The notes: generated by a model from the sequence alone, not told the origin. A stretch of DNA of 64,000 nucleotides from Endozoicomonas_A sp049275935 (GCF_049275935.1 NZ_CP184830.1:6944001-7008000), one strand, 5' to 3'. Numbered from the stretch's first letter, positions 43,763-54,925 are shown. Translations and numbers: made by a program.

Positions 43763-46700
43763 ATGACAAATGCCGGCCCCAATGCATTAAGCCTTGCAGT
43801 AACCATTGCCATCAGCTCTACCATCATCAGTACACAGGCGCAAGCCGAGCGCAAGCTGCAGACAAAATCTCTTGATATTTCGAACAGTGAATTCGTGTCG
43901 TTTACCCAGAGTCTGGTCAGGGTTCAGCCAACTTTATCGGGTGACCAGCAACCAATACCCAAATCCTTTACCACTACTTACCCTGATCAGACTCAAGCCA
44001 GAGACGGCTATACGGTTCCCTCTGATGGTTTTACAGACATTCTTTCTGCCGTTAGTGCTGGCGTCTCCAGTGTTGATCTGTTTGAAACAGGCGAGAATGA
44101 CATTGCTCAGAAATACACCAAAGTCCTGAAGGTGGGTGATGAGGAAGTCTTCAGGTTCACCCACAGCCTTGAAGAAACGAAACTGACCATTGAAGTCAGA
44201 GGCGGAATGACCGACCAGGACACCATTGACGCTGTTCGTGATCAATTAACTGTCATACCGTCATTAGAACCCTTAACGAAAATAGCCATACCTGAACAAT
44301 TGTATGCAGTGCTGGAAGGTGCCGATGACAGAGCAGGAAACCTCGGCACAAGCGACCATTATGTTGCCCTTGCCACCATAAAAGTAGAACCCGTTGAAGT
44401 GAATGGACGAACATTTATGCGTCTTATCGCTTCGGGCGATCAGCCCCCTGAACTGAAGCGACTGGGTCAATCGCTCTTTGTCAATGATGAAACGCTTATG
44501 GCCGCAGCTACCTCGGCCTATATCCAGGTTCATGTTCTGAAAGAAGAGTTACAACAAGAGGCTCTTGATAGACTGTTGGCACTGAGCAAACCCGTCGGAT
44601 ATGTTGTGCACGAAGAAGATTGCACAAAGGTTTATCCTGCCCCTTCGGGTTATCCAAAGCTGGTACCTGACCATACTCAGGAAGATACTATTGTTTTCTA
44701 TAGTCAGAAACTGAATCCAGCCGATATCGCGTTTGTAGAAAACCTCTATAGCCTCCTGACAGAAACTGAGCCTGATGGCCTCACTCACGCAACAACAGAG
44801 GTTCAAAAATATAAGGTCAAAAGCTACCTGCATGTTATTCGAAGCAAGCAGTGGGCACTGCTGGAGGAATTAGCTGCCCGGAGCAATGCCGGATTTAGCA
44901 AGGATAAACTGACTTCGCTTGCATACTATGAAGCTCTCCAGCAAGCTCTGGTCAGCGCTACGCCTCATATAGCAGATAAATTTGAACTCACATTAGAACA
45001 TCTCAAAGTCACTTCGTCAGTCCTCACGCCAATCTGGATGCATTATCAACTGGTAAAATACTTCGGTTTCTGTGGCGCAACGAAAAGTCTTCTGACTGAC
45101 CAGCGCTTTATTCAGAATATGGAGGAATTGATACCCGTTATCAGAGATATCCACAAAGTTCAGGCCGACGCTCCCGGAGATGATGAGTTTGCTTCCAGAG
45201 TACTGAAAGCCATGTCCCGGCAGATGATGATTGACACCTACGACAAAATAGATGCTCTGCAGAAAAAAGATGGCGATTACATCAGGCCTATAAAACACAT
45301 AGAGTTCACAGCAGAGAAAGACAGGGACAGTGAAAGGGAAAAGCTCAGAGCACCTGAACTCAAGCAACAGACTGAGCATGGGCTTGCTAAAACTCGTAAA
45401 GCGCTGGAAGAACAGCAAAACCCGATACAGAAACAGCAGCAGGAAGCCAAACGATTTCCGTCGCTGGTACAACTAGTTACTGATGCCATAGAAAAAGCCA
45501 CAAAAATTCGCAACGCTGAACTGGCCGAAGAGCTTGGTATTGGCAAATGGGATGATACCCAGACATCAGAGGAGCAAGCCTCACGCATCAGAGAGAGAAT
45601 TCATAAAATCTTCAGTGCAGTTGCCGCAACGGGACAGCTTGAAGAAGACACTGTAAGAACAAATCTGGCCGCTATTGAAGGCCAGCTCGGTATTGTTCCA
45701 GATAATAAAAACGATCTCGATACCCGCTTTCAATCCATTCAACAGCACCTGCAACAACAGGAAAAACTCACCGATAAGGCCGCCTGGAACAGGCTGGCAA
45801 ACATTGAAGGTCAGCACCGTAAGCAGCATCTTCGGCATCTGCAAAAGCTGGAAAAACAAAAAAACTGGCTACAGGAACTCAAGCAGAAAGTCGATCGAAT
45901 TCCAGTGCTGAGAGAGGAACTTCGTGATCCCGTAATAGAAACCATAGAAAATTACAACGAGCAACTGGCAGATAAGCTCGGTATTGACAACTGGGTTGAG
46001 ACCGAGCCAACAATGGCAGAACAAGCCACAATCATCAGAAAAGAAATTCATAAATTCAGCAAATCGGGACAGCTTCCGCAAGAGGGTTTAAAAGAAATAC
46101 TGGCATCCATTGAAAGCAAGTACGATATTACTCCCAACAATGAAAACGATCTGGCTGCCCGCATTGAGTCCATTCAGCAGCAGCTGCAACAGGAACTGCA
46201 ACAAAAGACAGAACTCATCGACGACTTAATCTGCACGAGACTGGCTAACTTTGAAGATCAGCTCGGCCTTCCGGATAACGATTATCACCTGGACTACCGG
46301 CGATATGCCCTTCAACAACACCTCAAGCAACGGATAGAACAGGTTGGGCAAGAACATCTTTTGCAACTGAGCATCAAAAGAAAAGCTGAAAAAATAGCTG
46401 CAACCAAAGCACGCTTTGCAACCATTGCCGCACATTTAAACATTGAGGATTTTGATCGCAATGCAGATATTGACGTTCAGCAAGAACGCCTGCTTGAAAA
46501 AATCAAGACAATGGATGCTCAAAAAGAAATGCTGTTTCAGAGAGTTGAAACATTGAGTGATCAACAGGATATAGAGAATTCTTACACCTGGGCCAGAAAA
46601 TGTGCTCTGGCAGCCGCTCTTGATATTGATCTGAGTGAAGACAATACACCAGAAGATCGCAGAACCCTGGAATCAACGGTCAATCTCAAGCTCTTCAGGC

Positions 46701-49700
46701 TTGCAGAGCTGAAAGAAGAAGTGAAAGAGTCCAGAACCTGGGGCCGCCACAAAGCCAAACCTGAAGTACTCGAGACACTCAGAGCCGTAGAAGAAGCCCT
46801 TGAGATGAGCGACGTTGATGAAAACGATAGTGTGTATCTTCGTCGCGAGGACATTTCTGAAAACATGCAGGAATTCATCACAGAAGCCAGAGAGCGGGCG
46901 GAGGAAGAGGCCTTGGAAATACTGGAAGCCCTGGAACAAGTATTCGAGATCAAAAGCAATGAAGGTGATGACAATGCAGCAAGGCTTGCCAGAGTTCGAA
47001 CAAGGCTTGATGGCGATCTTTCAGAGTTCATGCAGAATAAGATACATAGTATTGTCTGGCAAGAAGACAGCAGTCTTGTAAATATGAAGGATCTCAAACC
47101 CGAGAGCCTTGATACAGATATTACCCTTTCTTATCCAAAAAAAGGGGGGCCAGAATGGCTCGATATACTTCGCAGGCGTCTTACCTATAAAGTCGAAGAG
47201 GTGGATGAGCAAGCCAGTGAAATACAGACAAATTATCTTGCAGCTATAGAGAACAGGCTAAAGATCTACCCTCATGAAAACAATGCAGCTGAAGCAAGAA
47301 GCATGGTTTTCACTGCCAGACTGGCCAGAGACCTGCAGGTAGAGTTTGCAAACGATGCCAACCTGCCTGATCGGAGGGATGCCCTGAGAGCCAGAATCAG
47401 TACATTATTGGATGAAGTGTACCAAGACTATGAAGACGAAGCGGCCAGAAGAGCCTGGAACAATGAAATCGCTCATCAACTCAACATTAAAGCCTATAAA
47501 GATGATGCCACTATCGACGATCAGGTCCGTCAGATTGATGCAAAACTCCGACAGCTGGATGATGAAGCTTTCAGTGCCGGTGAGCCTAACGTTCAAGAGC
47601 GTATTGCCGCCATTGAGGATAAGCTTGACAGGCAAATGGCCCGCCTGGGACCTGAACCCCGATATGTTCTTGATCTCAAGGTGACCAGAGCCAGACAAAC
47701 AATGCAAGAAGCTGAAAGTGAGTTGGAAGCGGCTAATCAGGAACTGAATGCTATTCGTATCAAACACCTTGCATCTGCCGGAACCTTTGCTTTCCTGAAA
47801 CATATCCCGGATGAAGCAGTTCCTGATATCATTGAAAAAACCGTGGCTGTTAAGCCGGAGTCCGCTGATACCAGTGAACGATGGGTTAAGGCCCTGAGAA
47901 ACAAGCAGTTACAACTGGGCGGTGATGATGGCGCTGGCGGCGAGATCCGGAAACTGATTCAGAAACACGCCTTTCTGGAAGCAGAAATTGAAACCAGAAA
48001 AGCAGACTTTGAGGGAATGAAGGATGCCCTGAAGGCTGCCGAAAAAGCCGTCGAAAATGATGACGGCCCCTTCCAGTACACGCCGAGACAGGCTGATGTT
48101 CTGGAAGCTATCCACAAATGCATGCAACAACACCCTCTTAAACGACAGGCTCTGCAAGCCGCAATGGGTCTGGCAGAATCAGCAGCACAAAGCGGTAAGA
48201 TAATGCCCTGTCTTACGACTTTCAATTTTGACGATGAATATGCGCCCATTCACTTGCAGGCACTGGTCGGAGATAAACTGACGTTTAAACAGACCAGTCG
48301 AATGGTGGAAGTCTTCAAGCACCTGAAGACGACCTTCCCGGAATCTTCTCACCAGCCTCTGGAAGAAGTCCAGACTCTGGTACACAGGGCCAGGAATGAG
48401 ATGAATAAAGGGGCACAACAATACAACGACGAAATTGACGGCATAGGCTCGGCAGGCATTCACTATGTCGAGCATGAAACGGGGGATCTGGAAGGCTTCT
48501 CGGAATACTTCGCCAGCCATTCTGCCAGTGGTAACAAGATAATAGCCCTGCTGCGTGAAGGTCTGATCAACAAGGTTGAACTTGAAAACTACCTAAAGGC
48601 CATCAGAGGTGTTGATGGTTATCAGACAGTGGATGAGTTTGAACATTTCCTTGGTTATAAACAGGGTGTCAAGGTGCCCGAGTTCAGGAAGGTTATCCAG
48701 ATGCTGTCCGATGAGGGTGCTGAGCAATTCATGGGGATTGCCATTACTCCTGTGACCATGACCGCAACTGGCCCGACAGCCATGAAAGAGTCTGTTAACA
48801 GCATGAAAGAGTACGCCGCTGCTGTCATCGCCAACTACGTTCTGGATGATATTGCCTTTGAAAATGGCCGCAAAATGGCAGCATTTCTGGCCAATGTTCA
48901 GGAGACCCTGACACCTTATGCCAACGCTGTCAGCCTGTCTGAGTCAGAACTGATCCAGGCTATTCATGACACATTGATGCAAGCTCATGCCGCAGCGGTT
49001 GAGCAGCAGCTCAATGATTACTGGGTCAAACCTTCTGCCTTTCTGGTACAGGCTGTCACCTGGTACTACTCCAGCTACAAACCACTGCTGGTGAACACTA
49101 ACGCCCGGCGGGCTGCCGAGCTATCCCTCTCAAACGTGGCGTTCCTCTATCTGCTGGACCTCACCAACAGGGGTGATTACCTGCACAGAATGCTCACACC
49201 CTTCCAGCACTGGTTGGAACGTTATGGTGTTGATCCTGACCGAACCGGCCAATATGCCTACCACAGCGGCATTGAACAAGTCTCTGAAGTGGGCGGTCTG
49301 GCTATGCCATTGGGCAAGGCCGCTTCTTCAGTCATTCTGCTGAGAACCGGCTCCATGTTGTTTGCCAGACAATACAATGCCAATCTGCAGAGGTATCGCA
49401 GCATTTCCCGTCTGGTGCCTGAAATAGTGAAATCCATGGGTTCCGGGCAAGGAGTTCAGGTACCACTTCTGAACAGGGTGACACCACAAAAAGTAAAAAC
49501 ACTGGCCTCGACCACAGCCGCTCTGGTACTGGGTCCGGTAGCCACTGTTGGAGCATACGCTCATGGCCTTATATCCGGATTCACTTATGCGCAAACTTTT
49601 GGATTCGCTTTGGCGTCGAGTCTCACTTTCGACTTCTTTATGAACGACAACAAGATGCTCACTCAATGGCTGGGTGGTCCCCTGGGCCGAAGTCTTGACA

Positions 49701-50089
49701 AATTTAACCGCTGGCGAGGCGCGGGTGAGTCTGACGATGAATATGTGAAACGCACGGCTATTGCCACGCCTCAATACTTCAGTGAAACCGATGAAGAGTT
49801 CGCCTACCGCGTTAAAGTCAACAACATGATGTACGGCTGGACGCGACATGAAAATTATCTGCAATTCCGTGAACGCCGGGATCGTACCCTCAAGCTGTTT
49901 GAGAATAGCTGGGAGAAATACTTCAGGGAAAATGTGCCTAAATGGTCGTTCTCCCATGCAGAAAGTATTCCTTACTCCTACACTCTGGGTGCCTTATTTG
50001 AGTCCACAACCGTAAAAGCAGCACCGGTTGGTCTTGAGGTCAAGACATTCGATCTTGATAAAAATAAAAATACCCGCGACGAACTTTGA
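43763..50089 (+). CDS. Giant secreted coiled-coil array protein, copy F (2108 aa)
   Basis: The signal peptide ends STQAQAER. The N-terminal domain is nearly the same as in copy D over the first 460 residues. A coiled coil and two paired module rounds follow (AEELGIGKWDDTQTSEEQ; ADKLGIDNWVETEP), then the module FATIAAHLNIEDFDRNADID, a block with SDVDENDSVYLRREDISE, and acidic helix modules. The C-terminal domain spans about 1435-2080 (GPFQYTPRQ at 48065), with the hydrophobic pair at about 1910-1975. Its C-terminal section is closest to copy G (VNTNARRAAELSLSN). It ends DKNKNTRDEL like copy D, although the preceding centre differs, consistent with segment exchange. Intact frame. Family unknown. 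Confidence 0.92.
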   Translation: MTNAGPNALSLAVTIAISSTIISTQAQAERKLQTKSLDISNSEFVSFTQSLVRVQPTLSGDQQPIPKSFTTTYPDQTQARDGYTVPSDGFTDILSAVSAGVSSVDLFETGENDIAQKYTKVLKVGDEEVFRFTHSLEETKLTIEVRGGMTDQDTIDAVRDQLTVIPSLEPLTKIAIPEQLYAVLEGADDRAGNLGTSDHYVALATIKVEPVEVNGRTFMRLIASGDQPPELKRLGQSLFVNDETLMAAATSAYIQVHVLKEELQQEALDRLLALSKPVGYVVHEEDCTKVYPAPSGYPKLVPDHTQEDTIVFYSQKLNPADIAFVENLYSLLTETEPDGLTHATTEVQKYKVKSYLHVIRSKQWALLEELAARSNAGFSKDKLTSLAYYEALQQALVSATPHIADKFELTLEHLKVTSSVLTPIWMHYQLVKYFGFCGATKSLLTDQRFIQNMEELIPVIRDIHKVQADAPGDDEFASRVLKAMSRQMMIDTYDKIDALQKKDGDYIRPIKHIEFTAEKDRDSEREKLRAPELKQQTEHGLAKTRKALEEQQNPIQKQQQEAKRFPSLVQLVTDAIEKATKIRNAELAEELGIGKWDDTQTSEEQASRIRERIHKIFSAVAATGQLEEDTVRTNLAAIEGQLGIVPDNKNDLDTRFQSIQQHLQQQEKLTDKAAWNRLANIEGQHRKQHLRHLQKLEKQKNWLQELKQKVDRIPVLREELRDPVIETIENYNEQLADKLGIDNWVETEPTMAEQATIIRKEIHKFSKSGQLPQEGLKEILASIESKYDITPNNENDLAARIESIQQQLQQELQQKTELIDDLICTRLANFEDQLGLPDNDYHLDYRRYALQQHLKQRIEQVGQEHLLQLSIKRKAEKIAATKARFATIAAHLNIEDFDRNADIDVQQERLLEKIKTMDAQKEMLFQRVETLSDQQDIENSYTWARKCALAAALDIDLSEDNTPEDRRTLESTVNLKLFRLAELKEEVKESRTWGRHKAKPEVLETLRAVEEALEMSDVDENDSVYLRREDISENMQEFITEARERAEEEALEILEALEQVFEIKSNEGDDNAARLARVRTRLDGDLSEFMQNKIHSIVWQEDSSLVNMKDLKPESLDTDITLSYPKKGGPEWLDILRRRLTYKVEEVDEQASEIQTNYLAAIENRLKIYPHENNAAEARSMVFTARLARDLQVEFANDANLPDRRDALRARISTLLDEVYQDYEDEAARRAWNNEIAHQLNIKAYKDDATIDDQVRQIDAKLRQLDDEAFSAGEPNVQERIAAIEDKLDRQMARLGPEPRYVLDLKVTRARQTMQEAESELEAANQELNAIRIKHLASAGTFAFLKHIPDEAVPDIIEKTVAVKPESADTSERWVKALRNKQLQLGGDDGAGGEIRKLIQKHAFLEAEIETRKADFEGMKDALKAAEKAVENDDGPFQYTPRQADVLEAIHKCMQQHPLKRQALQAAMGLAESAAQSGKIMPCLTTFNFDDEYAPIHLQALVGDKLTFKQTSRMVEVFKHLKTTFPESSHQPLEEVQTLVHRARNEMNKGAQQYNDEIDGIGSAGIHYVEHETGDLEGFSEYFASHSASGNKIIALLREGLINKVELENYLKAIRGVDGYQTVDEFEHFLGYKQGVKVPEFRKVIQMLSDEGAEQFMGIAITPVTMTATGPTAMKESVNSMKEYAAAVIANYVLDDIAFENGRKMAAFLANVQETLTPYANAVSLSESELIQAIHDTLMQAHAAAVEQQLNDYWVKPSAFLVQAVTWYYSSYKPLLVNTNARRAAELSLSNVAFLYLLDLTNRGDYLHRMLTPFQHWLERYGVDPDRTGQYAYHSGIEQVSEVGGLAMPLGKAASSVILLRTGSMLFARQYNANLQRYRSISRLVPEIVKSMGSGQGVQVPLLNRVTPQKVKTLASTTAALVLGPVATVGAYAHGLISGFTYAQTFGFALASSLTFDFFMNDNKMLTQWLGGPLGRSLDKFNRWRGAGESDDEYVKRTAIATPQYFSETDEEFAYRVKVNNMMYGWTRHENYLQFRERRDRTLKLFENSWEKYFRENVPKWSFSHAESIPYSYTLGALFESTTVKAAPVGLEVKTFDLDKNKNTRDEL

Positions 50090-50107
50090 TATTAGAAACC
50101 ACTAGAA

Positions 50108-50206
50108 AACTCTGGTTCCCGTGCTTTCAGGCCCTGTGGGTCCTTGCGTGGGAGCGGGTTGTTCACTTTTCACAGGAATCAAAGTAATCAGCTTCGAGGT
50201 AGTAGG
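50108..50206 (+). promoter_or_regulatory. REP-like repeat and truncated leader of copy G
   Basis: CTCTGGTTCCCGTGCTTTCA to TGCGTGGGAGC repeats the sequence found after copies A and D. It joins directly to only the last 45 bp of the family leader (CACTTTTCACAGGAATCAAA; TCGAGGTAGTAGG). The 35-bp units are missing, so copy G may rely on transcription from copy F. Confidence 0.5.
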
Positions 50207-53200
50207 ATGAAAAATACCTGCCCCAATACATTAAGCTTTGCAGTGGCCCTGGCAACCAGCTTTTCCATCATGAGTACAGAGGCACTGGCCGTTCGCAAAC
50301 TTCAGACATACGCCTATATTCTGAACACTGGAGATTTTCAGTTTCCTCGAAGTGAGGTCATGGTTCAGCCAACTTTAGGTGATGACCGGCAGCCAATACC
50401 CAAATCTGTTACCACCAGCTACCCTTATGAGCCTCCACCTTCAAAATGTCACCCTCGTATCTCTCCCACTATAAGCTTTTCAGCAATTCTTTATGGTATT
50501 GGTGACGGCGTTTCCAGTGTTGATCAGTTTGAAACAGACGAGGGCGGCATTGCTCAGAAATATACCAAAGTTCTTAAGGTAGGTGATGAAGGAATCTTCA
50601 GGTTCATCCACAACCTTGAAGAAAAGGAACTGGTCATTGAAGTCAGAGGCGGAATGACCGATCAGGATTCAGTTGCGGTTGCTCGTGGTAAATTATTTTC
50701 TACATCATTAGAACCGTTAACGAAAATCGCCAGCCCCGCGCAACTGTCTGATGTTTTGAAAGCTGCCGTTGCAAGAGCAGGAAACCTCGGCTCAAGTGAT
50801 CACTTCGTTGCCCTTGCCACCATTGAAGTTGAAAAAGTTGCAGTGAATGAGCGTACCTTCATGCGTCTTATCGCTTCGGGCGATCAGCCCCCAGAACTGC
50901 GACGCCTGGGTCAATCACTCTTTGTCAATGATGAAGCCCTCCTGGCGGCGGCTGCCTCTGCCTACATACAGGTTCATCTCATGAAAGAGGACTTACAACA
51001 GCAGGCGCTTAACGAACTTTTGCTACACAACAAACCCGTCGGCTATGTTGTACACGTCGAGGATGACACACAGGTTTATCCTGTGCCTAAGGGTTATCCA
51101 AAGTTGGAAATAACAGAAGCTCCGGGGGAGGATATTATTTTCCATGGTCAGATGCAGCGTCCGGATGACGTCGCTTTTGTAGAAAAACTCATCAAACTCT
51201 GGGTAGAAGCTGAGGTTAATAATCGCATAGTCATAACAGAGCTTCTCAGAATTAAGATCAAAAGCTACGAGTTCGTCATCCGAAGCAGGCAGATGGCACT
51301 GCTGGAGGAGATTGTTGCCCGACACGATATCGGCGTTAACAAAGATCAACCGATGATACTTTCTAACGAAGATAAACTGGCGGTGCGTTCCCTTGCAAAT
51401 TACGAATCCCTCCAGCAGGTATTGGCGCTGGCTGCTCCAGATAAACCATATCGAACACGTCGTCGTCCATTTGAGTTAACACTGGAAGACATCACAGCCG
51501 TTTCATCAGTCATCACGCTAAACCGGATGTATGAGCAACTCGAAAAACACTTTGGCTTCAAACCCGTAGTTAAAAATCTCCTGATGAACCGGCACTTTCT
51601 TCAGCATATTCGGAAAGTGATACCCGCTACCGGCGATATCAAACAAGCGCAGATCGATCCCGAAAAAGACGAAGAGTTTACTTCCAGAGTGATGACCGAC
51701 ATGGCCAGACAGCTGCTTGAATTATCCAGGAACCTGGAGAACTTGCGGGCAAGATATGCCACACCGGGCATGAGAACAGAAGCTGAAAAAACAGCTGCAA
51801 CCAAAGCTCGTTTTGCAACCATTGCCGCACATTTGAACATTGAGGACTTTGATAGTGATACAGATATTGACGCTCAGCAAGATCGCCTGATTCAAAAACT
51901 GGAGACAATGAAAGCTGAAGCACAAGATCTGCGTCAACAAATCAATCCTATGACCTTCCGACTCATTGTGGAGGATTTACACACCGTTACCAGGAAACAT
52001 GCTCTGGCTCAGGTACTTAGTATTAATCCAAACGACAACACCGCACTATCAGACCGTGAAGCCGTAGAGTCAGCAGTATATACCAAGCTTAACAAGCTTA
52101 AATTTCTGGACACATATCTGGATTACGTCAGAACAGATCACTCCGAAGTTATACCGGGAGTCCTTAAGACACTGAGTGACGTGGAAAAAGCCCTTCAGAT
52201 GACTGTTCCCGATGAAAACGATGATGTCTACCTTCGTCGCCAGAGCATTTCTGAAGAGCTGCAGGATTTCATCGAAAAAGCCAGACAACGGGCAGAGGAA
52301 AAGGCTCTGGCGATACTGAAAGCCATAGAAGAAATACTCGATATCAAAGTCAATGAAGGGGATGACAAAACAACAAGACTTATCAGGGTTCGAAGAATGT
52401 TTGACAACGATGATCTCACAGATCATAGGCTGGATAAGATAGATAACACCCTCTGGGCAGATGAAAACGCAGTTCTGAACGGGAAGGATCTCAAAGTCGC
52501 GAAGTTTCTTGCCTATCTTCACTATAAAATCGGAGGCCCTGACCCGGATAAGCGAGCCAGAGAACAACAGACAGATCCGCTGGCAGAAGTAGAAGAAGCA
52601 CTCAACCTGGACTCCATTGAACGAAAGGACAGAGCAACAAGGCTTGCCATGGTGCTTAAAATGATTAACCACCCTGACGCCGGAGAATACCTGCTGGGTG
52701 AGGTAGACCAGGCACTCTGGAAAGAAGACAGCAAAGCGCTTGACGAGAGAGGTCTCAGACTCAGGAAGCTTGATGCGAGCCTCACTTATAAAGTCGAAGA
52801 TCCGTACCATGATAAGCAGGTCAGAGAACAACAGGCAGGTTGCATTGCAGCCGTAGAGAACAAGCTGCATATCCACCCTCTTGATTACGTGGCTGTCATA
52901 AAAAAAGTCAAGGCTTTCACAGCGAAACTGGCCAGTGATCTAAGGATGAACTTTGACGAGGATGCCAGCCTGTCTGACCAGAAGGATGCTTTAATAGCCA
53001 GAATTCAGACATTTCGGGATGAAATCAACGAAGGCTATGAAGATGAAACAGCCAGAAGAGTACGGAACAATGAAGTGGCCCGTCAACTGAACATTAAAGA
53101 CTATAACGATGATGACAGTATAGACAACCAAAATAGTCAAATTAAAGCAAAGCTCCAACAACTGGACGACAAAGTTATCAAAGGGGTTCAGCCAGATGTT

Positions 53201-54901
53201 AATGTGCGTATCCTGATCATTGAGAAAGAGCTTGACAGGCATATGGCTTGCCTGGGACCCAAACCCCAATACGTTCGTGAGGTAGCCACAACCGGACAAA
53301 TATTGGAAGAAGCTGAAAGTGAGCCGGAGACCATTCATCAAAAACCAGAGGGTGATGATGGTATTGTTGGTGTGCTGCGAGAAGGTCTGATCAGCAAGGT
53401 TGAACTGGAAAAGTACCTAAAGGCCATCATAGGTGTTGATGGTTATCAGACAGTGGCTGAGTTTGAACATTTCCCTGGTTATAAACAGGGTGTCAAGGTG
53501 CCCGAGTTCAGGAAGGTTATTCAAATGCTGTCCGATGAGGGGGCTGAACAATTCATTGAGATTGCCATTACTCCTGTGATCGTGACCGCAACTGACCCGA
53601 CGGGCATGAAAGAGTCTGTTGACGGCGTGAAAGAGTATGCCGCTGCTGTCATCGCCAACTACGTTCTGGATGATATTGCCTTTGAAAATGGCCGCAGAAC
53701 GGCAGTATTTCTGGCCAATGCTCAGGAGACCCTGTCACCTTATGCCAATGCTGTCGGCCTGCCCGAATCAGAACTGATCCAGGCTATTCATGACACATTG
53801 ATGCAGGCTCATGCCGCAGCGGTTGAGCAGCAGCTCAATGATTACTGGGTCAAACCTTCCGCCTTTCTGGTACAGGCTGTCACCTGGTACTACTCCAGCT
53901 ACAAACCACTGCTGGTGAACACTAACGCCCGGCGGGCTGCCGAGCTATCCCTGTCAAACATGGCGTTCCTCTATCTTCTGGATCTGACCAACAGGGGTGA
54001 TTACCTCCACAGGATGCCTACACCTTTCCAGCACTGGTTGGAACGTTATGGTGTTGATCCTGACCGAACCGACCAATATGCCTTTCACAGCAGCATTGAA
54101 CAAATCTCTGAGGTGGGTGGGCTGGCCATGCCATTGGGTAAGGCAGCGTCCTCAGTCATTCTGCTGAGAACCGGCGCTTTGTTGTTTGCCAGACAATACA
54201 ATGCCAATCCGCAGAGGTATCGCAGCATTTCCCGTCTGGTGCCTGAAATAGTGAAATCCATGGGTTCCGGGCAAGGGGTTCAGGTGCCACTTCTGCACAG
54301 GGTGACACCGCAAACAGTAAAAACGCTGGCCTCGGCCACAGCCGCTATGGTGCTGGGTCCGGTAGCCACTTTTGGAGCATACGCCCATGGCCTTATATCC
54401 GGATTCACTTATGCGCAAACCTTTGGATTCGCTCTGGCGTCGAGTCTCACTTTCGACTTCTTTATGAACGACAACAAGATGCTCACTCAATGGCTGAGTG
54501 GCCCTCTGGGCCGAAGTCTTGACAGGATTAACCGCTGGCGAGGCGTGGCTGAGTCTGACGAAGAATATGTGAAACGCACGGCGATTGCCACACCTCAATA
54601 CTTCAGTGAAACCGATAAAGAGTATGCCTACCGTGTTAAAGCCAACAACACGATGTATGGCTGGACACGACATGAAAATTATCTGCAGTTCCGTGAACGC
54701 CGGGATCGCACCCTCAAACTGTTTGAGAATAGCTGGGAGAAATACTTCAGGGAAAATGTACCTAAATGGTCGTTCTCCCATGCAGAAAGTATTCCTTACT
54801 CTTGCACTCTGGGTGCTTTCTTCGGGTCCGGGACTGCAGCGCCTGAGCAACCCTCCGCAACCGTAAAAGCGGCACCGGTTGGTCTTGAGGTTAAGAAGTG
54901 A
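50207..54901 (+). CDS. Giant secreted coiled-coil array protein, copy G (1564 aa)
   Basis: Start at ATG 50207 (MKNTCPNTLSFAVALA), set by GAGGTAGTAGG and the family signal peptide; the in-frame ATG at 50144 lies in the leader and REP. The N-terminal domain contains an insertion (EPPPSKCHPRISPTISFSAI) not seen in other copies. The module FATIAAHLNIEDFDSDTDID and three acidic helix-module blocks follow. The first 230 or so residues of the C-terminal domain are missing: HQKPEGDDGIVGVL joins to REGLISKVELEKYL at about 53380. The remaining C-terminal part, with the hydrophobic pair at about 1380-1440, is intact. It ends GLEVKK. In-frame deletion, so probably still made. Family unknown. Confidence 0.92.
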   Translation: MKNTCPNTLSFAVALATSFSIMSTEALAVRKLQTYAYILNTGDFQFPRSEVMVQPTLGDDRQPIPKSVTTSYPYEPPPSKCHPRISPTISFSAILYGIGDGVSSVDQFETDEGGIAQKYTKVLKVGDEGIFRFIHNLEEKELVIEVRGGMTDQDSVAVARGKLFSTSLEPLTKIASPAQLSDVLKAAVARAGNLGSSDHFVALATIEVEKVAVNERTFMRLIASGDQPPELRRLGQSLFVNDEALLAAAASAYIQVHLMKEDLQQQALNELLLHNKPVGYVVHVEDDTQVYPVPKGYPKLEITEAPGEDIIFHGQMQRPDDVAFVEKLIKLWVEAEVNNRIVITELLRIKIKSYEFVIRSRQMALLEEIVARHDIGVNKDQPMILSNEDKLAVRSLANYESLQQVLALAAPDKPYRTRRRPFELTLEDITAVSSVITLNRMYEQLEKHFGFKPVVKNLLMNRHFLQHIRKVIPATGDIKQAQIDPEKDEEFTSRVMTDMARQLLELSRNLENLRARYATPGMRTEAEKTAATKARFATIAAHLNIEDFDSDTDIDAQQDRLIQKLETMKAEAQDLRQQINPMTFRLIVEDLHTVTRKHALAQVLSINPNDNTALSDREAVESAVYTKLNKLKFLDTYLDYVRTDHSEVIPGVLKTLSDVEKALQMTVPDENDDVYLRRQSISEELQDFIEKARQRAEEKALAILKAIEEILDIKVNEGDDKTTRLIRVRRMFDNDDLTDHRLDKIDNTLWADENAVLNGKDLKVAKFLAYLHYKIGGPDPDKRAREQQTDPLAEVEEALNLDSIERKDRATRLAMVLKMINHPDAGEYLLGEVDQALWKEDSKALDERGLRLRKLDASLTYKVEDPYHDKQVREQQAGCIAAVENKLHIHPLDYVAVIKKVKAFTAKLASDLRMNFDEDASLSDQKDALIARIQTFRDEINEGYEDETARRVRNNEVARQLNIKDYNDDDSIDNQNSQIKAKLQQLDDKVIKGVQPDVNVRILIIEKELDRHMACLGPKPQYVREVATTGQILEEAESEPETIHQKPEGDDGIVGVLREGLISKVELEKYLKAIIGVDGYQTVAEFEHFPGYKQGVKVPEFRKVIQMLSDEGAEQFIEIAITPVIVTATDPTGMKESVDGVKEYAAAVIANYVLDDIAFENGRRTAVFLANAQETLSPYANAVGLPESELIQAIHDTLMQAHAAAVEQQLNDYWVKPSAFLVQAVTWYYSSYKPLLVNTNARRAAELSLSNMAFLYLLDLTNRGDYLHRMPTPFQHWLERYGVDPDRTDQYAFHSSIEQISEVGGLAMPLGKAASSVILLRTGALLFARQYNANPQRYRSISRLVPEIVKSMGSGQGVQVPLLHRVTPQTVKTLASATAAMVLGPVATFGAYAHGLISGFTYAQTFGFALASSLTFDFFMNDNKMLTQWLSGPLGRSLDRINRWRGVAESDEEYVKRTAIATPQYFSETDKEYAYRVKANNTMYGWTRHENYLQFRERRDRTLKLFENSWEKYFRENVPKWSFSHAESIPYSCTLGAFFGSGTAAPEQPSATVKAAPVGLEVKK

Positions 54902-54925
54902 GTCACAGCGTGGGAACGAGTTCCG

